DNA of 64,000 nucleotides from Nonomuraea muscovyensis. GTDB taxonomy: Bacteria > Actinomycetota > Actinomycetes > Streptosporangiales > Streptosporangiaceae. The notes below the pieces were generated by a model. That model was not told where the DNA came from, made no database searches, and saw only the letters and a list, made by a program, of their open reading frames with translations. The translations under genes were made by a program, and so were the position numbers. Where the stretch lies: positions 620,001 through 684,000 of the forward strand of contig NZ_JACHJB010000004.1 in NCBI RefSeq assembly GCF_014207745.1, given 5' to 3'. Position 1 is the first letter of the stretch, and every line of letters starts with the position of its first letter. Below are positions 59,585 to 64,000 of the stretch, piece by piece.

Positions 59585-60307
59585 GTGAGCGTCCTCATCG
59601 TCACCGGCACCGACACCGGGGTCGGCAAGACCATCGTGACCGCCGCCGTGGCGGCGCTGGCCAGGAGGCCCGGTTCGAGCGTGGCCGTGGTGAAGCCCGC
59701 CCAGACCGGGGTGACCCCCGGCGAGGCCGGAGACCTGGACGAGGTCATCCGCCTGGCCGGGGTGACGACGACGTTCGAGCTGGCGCGCTACCCCGCGCCC
59801 CTCTCCCCGGCCGCCGCCGCGCGGGCGGCCGGGCTGCCGCCCGTGTCGCTGCCCGCGGCCGCCGAGCGGATCGGCGAGCTGGCCGAGACCCACCGGCTCG
59901 TGCTGGTGGAGGGCTCGGGCGGGCTGCTGGTGCGCTTCGACGAGGACGGCGGCACACTGGCCGACCTGGCGCGGACGCTCGGCGCGCCGGTCCTCGTCGT
60001 CGTCCGGGCCGGGCTGGGCACGCTCAACCACACCGCGCTCACGCTGGAGGCGATGGCCCACCGCGGGCTGTCCCCTGCGGGCCTGGTGATCGGGTCGTGG
60101 CCCGGGAAGCCGGGCGAGGCCGAGCGGAGCAACGTGGCCGACCTGGAGATGCTGGCGGCGCGCCCCCTGGCGGGGGTCCTGCCGGAGGGCGCGGGGGCGC
60201 TCGGCGCCGAGGAGTTCGCCGACGCGGCCCGGCGGGGGCTGGGGGCCGCGCTCGGCGGTTGCTTGGACCTTGCCACGTTCAGGCGGAGCTTCAGGCTGTC
60301 GGCGTGA
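59585..60307 (+). CDS. bioD: Dethiobiotin synthetase
   Basis: 240 residues from GTG 59585. P-loop TGTDTGVGKTIVTAAVAAL, substrate motif KPAQTGV, then the second Mg/ATP-site VEGSGGLLVRFDEDGG. The enzyme closes the ureido ring of dethiobiotin. It appears intact, between a deleted bioF remnant and a deleted bioB remnant; no bioA is seen. The stop overlaps the bioB remnant start (GTGA). Confidence 0.88.
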   Translation: MSVLIVTGTDTGVGKTIVTAAVAALARRPGSSVAVVKPAQTGVTPGEAGDLDEVIRLAGVTTTFELARYPAPLSPAAAARAAGLPPVSLPAAAERIGELAETHRLVLVEGSGGLLVRFDEDGGTLADLARTLGAPVLVVVRAGLGTLNHTALTLEAMAHRGLSPAGLVIGSWPGKPGEAERSNVADLEMLAARPLAGVLPEGAGALGAEEFADAARRGLGAALGGCLDLATFRRSFRLSA

Positions 60308-60566
60308 CCGACATCCTGGAGATCGCCCGTGCGCAGGCGCTCGGCGAAGGCATGGGGTTGGACAGGGAGCAGGCGCTGCGATGCCTGCGCCTGCCGGACG
60401 TCAGTCTGGGCGAGCTGCTCGCCCTCGCCCACGAGGTGCGCTGGGCGGCATCAACGCGATCATCGTCGGCACCTACCTGACGACGCTGGGCCGCTCACCC
60501 GAGCGTGACCTGGAGCTGCCGGACGAGCTGAAGAGGCCGATCAAGGCGCTCTCCCGGACCCTCTGA
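60304..60566 (+). pseudogene. bioB: Internally deleted bioB (biotin synthase) remnant
   Basis: The first 46 codons (MTDILEIARAQALGEGMGL to ALAHEVR) match the BioB N-terminus. At about 60438-60442 the text jumps to LGGINAIIVGTYLTTLGR, the BioB C-terminus (EGMLGGINAIIVGNYLT in homologues), in a different frame, ending at ALSRTL. The radical-SAM CxxxCxxC cluster and the whole barrel, roughly 250 or more residues, are missing. The N-terminal frame instead stops at 60480. It is a clear pseudogene. Confidence 0.85.
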
Positions 60567-60573
60567 CCCGCGC

Positions 60574-60612
60574 GGGCGCGCGGCTGCGGCCCCCGCGCAC
60601 AGCCGCGCGCCC
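60574..60612 (+). terminator. Hairpin after the bioB remnant
   Basis: A perfect 13-bp stem GGGCGCGCGGCTG / CAGCCGCGCGCCC with a 13-base loop, 7 bases after the remnant stop. It survives although the gene is broken. Confidence 0.75.
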
Positions 60613-60734
60613 CTCACGTGGACGTGCCCGCCCCCGCGGGCAGACCCGATCCCCCGGCACGAGCCCCTCCCCAAGGGCGCCCGTCCCCCGAGACGCGCCC
60701 CTCCCCCCGGCCGGGCGCGCCGGTCAGGCCCGGC

Positions 60735-61316
60735 TCAGCAGGCCGCTCGCGGCAGCCCGCACACCTTGGCGGTCATCCTCTCCGCCTGCCTGACCAGTCC
60801 ACGGAAGTACGACATGGGCAGGCTCCTGGACACCCGCCCCGACTCCCCGACGACGTAGACCGCGGCACCCCGCCGTACGACGACCGACCTGGTGGCGTCC
60901 TCGAAGTGCAGCGCCCCCACCCGCAGCGCCTCGTCCCCCACGGCGAGCGGCTTGGTGAAGAAGCGCGAGCGGTGGTAACCCCTGCCCGCGTCCGCGCAGC
61001 GCGCCAGCTCGGCCCGCAGCCCGCGCACGGCCTTCCTGGCGTGCGCGACGTCCTTGTAGAGCACGAGCTGCTCGTCGCGCAGCTCGTTCTCCGACGTGTG
61101 GACCATCGTCCTGGCCGCCACCCTCCCCGTGTCCCACGCCTTCGGCCGCGTGCACGGGTTGACCCGCAACGGGCTCCCGAGGGAGTCGGACGTGTGGTAG
61201 CTCTCCCACGCCTTCGCCGGCGGATGCGACTCCATGAACAGCGTGCCCTTCGGCAGCCCGCCCGGGCCGGCCACGACCGCCGCGGCGGCCAGTGCGGCCA
61301 TCCCCATCTGCAACAC
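60735..61316 (-). CDS. Secreted protein of unknown function
   Basis: 193 residues from GTG 61316 (GGGGAGG five bases ahead; ATG 61307 is an alternative). A signal peptide (LQMGMAALAAAAVVAGPGG), then a domain with several Cys (NPCTRPK, LARCADAG and a terminal pair AKVCGLPRAAC). I do not recognise the family. Confidence 0.65.
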   Translation of the reverse strand: MLQMGMAALAAAAVVAGPGGLPKGTLFMESHPPAKAWESYHTSDSLGSPLRVNPCTRPKAWDTGRVAARTMVHTSENELRDEQLVLYKDVAHARKAVRGLRAELARCADAGRGYHRSRFFTKPLAVGDEALRVGALHFEDATRSVVVRRGAAVYVVGESGRVSRSLPMSYFRGLVRQAERMTAKVCGLPRAAC

Positions 61317-61416
61317 CAGAACCTCCCCGTGTGAACGACAACAGATGAGATGCCGCATACCGCCATTTGGTTCGGATGGTCGGGACGTGGGGCGAATACG
61401 GGGTGATGATGCAGGC

Positions 61417-62385
61417 ATGGCAAAGGCGATCGAACAACCCGTCCCCGGCATCACGGTCGGCCATGGCCTGCTGGCCCGCCGCAACGGCGTGGCCCAGCCG
61501 GTGGACAAAATCGTGCACGACGGCGACACGATCAACATCGCCGCCGACGGCAACTTCGGCGTGCGCCTGCTCGGCGTCGACGCTCCCGAGGTCAGCTTCG
61601 AGCTGCCCAGCAACCCCGGCCTTCCCGACTTCCCCCGCGGCTTCGTCCGCATCGAACACCCCGCGTGGACGACGTTCCTCACCGACCCGTTCGCCGCCGG
61701 CTTCCCGCCGCTCGTGCTGCGCAGCGCCCTGCACCGCGACCTGCTGGCCCGGCTGGGGCCGGAGGCGGCCGCCAACCACGCCCGCCACGCGGCCCCCGCC
61801 ACCCGGGCGCTCAAGGACATGATCGCCGGCGACCTGGCCGAGCAGGGGCACACCGAGGCCACGTTCAAGATCCGGCTGGCCTTCGCGCACGAGGTCCTCG
61901 ACCGGTACGGCCGGCTGCTCTGCTACGTCAACCGCGAGCAGCGCGAGAAGCCCCGGCCCGACCCCTACAACGAGCGCCTGCTCGCCGCCGGCCACGTGGT
62001 CCCGTACTTCATCTGGCCGAACGTCGACCCGTTCGTCCGCCAGGAGGGACGGGTGGCCGACGCGGTGCCGCCGCCCGGCGCCGGCCGGGCGGTCGGCGAG
62101 GCGGGCGCGCTGGGCCGGGCCCGGGAGGCAGTCCGCGCGGCCCGGGCGAGCGGGCTGGGCCTGTGGGACCACGCGGCCCCGCTGGCGGTCCTGCCGTTCG
62201 AGCTGCGCTTCCTGGCGCAGCGCCGGGCCCCCGACCGCTACGTGCTGGACCTGTCGGACGACGCCAGGGAGCTGCTGCACCCGCAGAGCTACTTCCGCGT
62301 CCCCGCCCCGGAGGACCGGCTGTTCGTCAACCCCGAGCACGCCCCGCTGTTCCGTGAAAAGGGCTGGTCGGTGCCGCCCCTGTAG
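61417..62385 (+). CDS. Thermonuclease (SNase)-fold protein
   Basis: 322 residues from ATG 61417. The SNase-like OB-fold is shown by DKIVHDGDTINIAADGNFGVRLLGVDAPEVSFELP split here as DGDTINIA and RLLGVDAPE, with the active-site Arg/Asp region, a later FAHEVLDRYGRLLCYV (Glu and Arg of the active site), and ERLLAAGHVVPYFIWPN. A long C-terminal part beyond the fold has no known family. No signal peptide, so it may act in the cytosol. Confidence 0.75.
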   Translation: MAKAIEQPVPGITVGHGLLARRNGVAQPVDKIVHDGDTINIAADGNFGVRLLGVDAPEVSFELPSNPGLPDFPRGFVRIEHPAWTTFLTDPFAAGFPPLVLRSALHRDLLARLGPEAAANHARHAAPATRALKDMIAGDLAEQGHTEATFKIRLAFAHEVLDRYGRLLCYVNREQREKPRPDPYNERLLAAGHVVPYFIWPNVDPFVRQEGRVADAVPPPGAGRAVGEAGALGRAREAVRAARASGLGLWDHAAPLAVLPFELRFLAQRRAPDRYVLDLSDDARELLHPQSYFRVPAPEDRLFVNPEHAPLFREKGWSVPPL

Positions 62386-62476
62386 CACCCGGCCGCGAAG
62401 GTGGGGCTAGCCCCACCCCGCACGCGCACAGCAGACCCATGTCGCGCGCTCCCCCGTCGTCATTACCGTGGTGGTC

Positions 62477-63637
62477 ATGAGAGTCCCCCGCCCGTGGTCG
62501 GCACGGGCCTGGCTCGACACGGCGCACGTGATGACCGGGGTTCTGGTCTCGGCGGTGCTGTTCGAGCTGACGCTGGTGATGGTGGTGGCGCCGCCGCTGC
62601 TGCGCCGTGGCATGCCCGTCCTGACGGGGGTCCAACGGTCCCGGTTCGCCGCCTTCCTCGGCGCGCGCATCCCACCGACGACGGCGCCCGCCACCTGGCG
62701 CCATGCGGCAACCTGGCGGCAGGCCGGCTACCACCTGCTCTCGCCGCTGGTGAGCGTGGCGTGCGCGCTCCCGGTCGCGCTGGTCTGGTCCGGCGCCCTG
62801 GTGGGTTTGACCGCGTTCCTGCAACCGCATCTGCAGCCGCCGCCGATGGAGTTCCCCCTCGACCTGCGCAACCCCGTCATGGCCGGCGCGTACGTCGCCG
62901 TCGGCGCGGCGCTGCTGGTGCTCGCCCCGATCCTGGCGCGGGCCACGGCGAACCTGGACCTGGCGGTCGCCCGCGTGCTGCTCGGCCCGAGCCGCGACGA
63001 GCTGGACCGGCGCATCGAGACGCTGACCGAGAGCCGCGCCGGCGTGATCGACGCCGCCGACGCCGAGCGCCGCCGCATCGAACGCGATTTGCACGACGGC
63101 GCCCAGCAGCGGCTGGTGTCGCTGGCGATGAACCTCGGGCTGGCCCGCGCCACCCTCACCGACCTGCCCGAGCCCGCCCGGGACGCGATCGTGCAGGCCC
63201 ACGAGGATGCCAAGCAGGCGCTCAAGGAGCTCCGCGACTTCGTCCGCGGCCTGCACCCGGCCGTGCTCAACGACCAGGGCCTCGACGCGGCGCTGTCCGG
63301 CGTCGCCGCCCGCGCCCCCATCCCCGTACGGCTCCGCGTCGACCTCGACCGGCGGCCCTCCCCGACCATCGAGGCGGTGGCCTTCTTCATCGTGTCCGAA
63401 GCCCTGACCAACATCGCCAAGCACGCGGCGGCCACCAAGGCCGAGGTGAGCGTGACGCGCGAGCGCGACCGGCTGCGCGTGTCCGTCTACGACGACGGCC
63501 GCGGCGGCGCCGACCTCGCGGGCGGCACCGGGCTGCGCGGCCTCGCCCAGCGGATCGGCGCGGTCGACGGCACGCTGCGGCTGAGCAGCCCGTTCGGCGG
63601 CCCGACGACGATCGAGGTGGAGCTGCCATGCGAGTAG
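62477..63637 (+). CDS. Sensor histidine kinase, NarL/DesK type
   Basis: 386 residues from ATG 62477. N-terminal membrane segments (about 18-40, 88-112 and 135-155), then HisKA_3 with the phospho-His in RRIERDLHDGAQQRLVSLAM and an HATPase with SEALTNIAKHA and VYDDGRGGAD. Its stop overlaps the response regulator start by 10 bases. Confidence 0.9.
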   Translation: MRVPRPWSARAWLDTAHVMTGVLVSAVLFELTLVMVVAPPLLRRGMPVLTGVQRSRFAAFLGARIPPTTAPATWRHAATWRQAGYHLLSPLVSVACALPVALVWSGALVGLTAFLQPHLQPPPMEFPLDLRNPVMAGAYVAVGAALLVLAPILARATANLDLAVARVLLGPSRDELDRRIETLTESRAGVIDAADAERRRIERDLHDGAQQRLVSLAMNLGLARATLTDLPEPARDAIVQAHEDAKQALKELRDFVRGLHPAVLNDQGLDAALSGVAARAPIPVRLRVDLDRRPSPTIEAVAFFIVSEALTNIAKHAAATKAEVSVTRERDRLRVSVYDDGRGGADLAGGTGLRGLAQRIGAVDGTLRLSSPFGGPTTIEVELPCE

Positions 63638-64000
63638 TGCTCGCCGAGGACTCGGTCCTGCTGCGCGAGGGCCTGATCCGGCTGCTGGACGCCGCCGGCC
63701 TGCACGTGGTGGCGGCCGTGGCGGACGCCGAGGGGCTGCTGCGCGCGGCCGAGGAGCACCGGCCCGAGCTGGTGGTCACCGACGTGCGGATGCCGCCCAC
63801 CCACACCGACGAGGGCCTGCGGGCGGCACTGGTGCTGCGCCGCCAGCGGCCCGACCTCGCCGTGCTGGTGCTGTCGCAGTACGTGGAGGAGCGCTACGCG
63901 GCCCAGTTGCTCGCCTCCGCGACCGGCGGCGGCGTCGGCTACCTGCTGAAGGACCGGGTGGCCGACGTGGCCGAGTTCATCGACGCGCTGCGCCGGGTGG
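63628..64000 (+). CDS. NarL/LuxR-type response regulator, cut by the window end
   Basis: Only the receiver domain is visible. MRVVLAEDSVLLREGLIRLL has the acidic pocket, LVVTDVRMPPT the phospho-Asp, and YLLKDRVADV the conserved Lys. The expected C-terminal HTH lies beyond 64000. Cognate partner of the kinase at 62477-63637 by overlap. Confidence 0.88.
   Translation, partial: MRVVLAEDSVLLREGLIRLLDAAGLHVVAAVADAEGLLRAAEEHRPELVVTDVRMPPTHTDEGLRAALVLRRQRPDLAVLVLSQYVEERYAAQLLASATGGGVGYLLKDRVADVAEFIDALRRV

Noticed and set aside
1..64000. CRISPR arrays, tRNA or rRNA genes, prophage or integrase
   Set aside because: No evenly spaced palindromic repeats, tRNA cloverleaf or phage genes were seen; the repeats present are short tandem units.

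Overview
The window is GC-rich DNA (third codon positions are almost always G or C) from a filamentous actinobacterium. The gene content supports this: a fused 2-oxoglutarate decarboxylase/dehydrogenase (Kgd), a WhiB-type protein, a DasR-like GntR regulator, PdtaS, Ni-superoxide dismutase with its processing peptidase, an SSI-type protease inhibitor and many GTG/TTG starts. A member of the Streptosporangiaceae (Nonomuraea-like) is the best guess, by inference only. I see no rRNA, tRNA or CRISPR array.

Layout. 1-9.8 kb is a patchwork of small regulator/target pairs: a MarR tail, an MFS exporter with divergent LysR, a serine hydrolase, a MarR gene fused head-to-head to a 5'-truncated dehalogenase-like gene, an amidase with divergent LacI regulator and three LacI-type operators, and AraC with a MalY-like aminotransferase. 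9.9-11.4 kb is decayed: a DUF4143 ATPase gene is split by a 367-bp insertion with IS200/IS605-like ends. 11.4-18.4 kb is one six-gene operon (ROK regulator, sugar ABC ATPase, permease, binding protein, Gfo/Idh/MocA dehydrogenase, TIM-barrel isomerase). 18.6-24.7 kb holds a TAP-like peptidase, a fatty-acid-type SDR, an MBL hydrolase, an ArsR/MFS pair and a B3/B4-domain protein. 24.9-34.7 kb has kgd, a DUF6104 gene, DUF4097/PadR, a TetR regulator with its target membrane gene, an alcohol-dehydrogenase-like enzyme and a VapBC pair. A thiolase-like gene follows.

36.3-45.0 kb is the most unusual part. An SSI-family protease inhibitor is divergent from a run of five related secreted trypsin-fold proteins. 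The first keeps the His-Asp-Ser triad. The other four keep His and Asp but all have Asp in place of the nucleophilic Ser, and three carry an insertion of about 150 residues. Perfect or near-perfect CRP-type palindromes lie upstream of three of the four Asp variants.

45-64 kb is more core-like: an XRE/TPR regulator, malic enzyme, a polar amino-acid ABC transporter, sodX/sodN, an RsbW-like/SigB-type sigma pair, a lipid kinase, a WhiB protein, PdtaS, DasR, and a biotin locus in which bioD is intact but bioF and bioB have each lost their catalytic core by internal deletion. The window ends in a nuclease-fold protein and a two-component system cut by the right edge.
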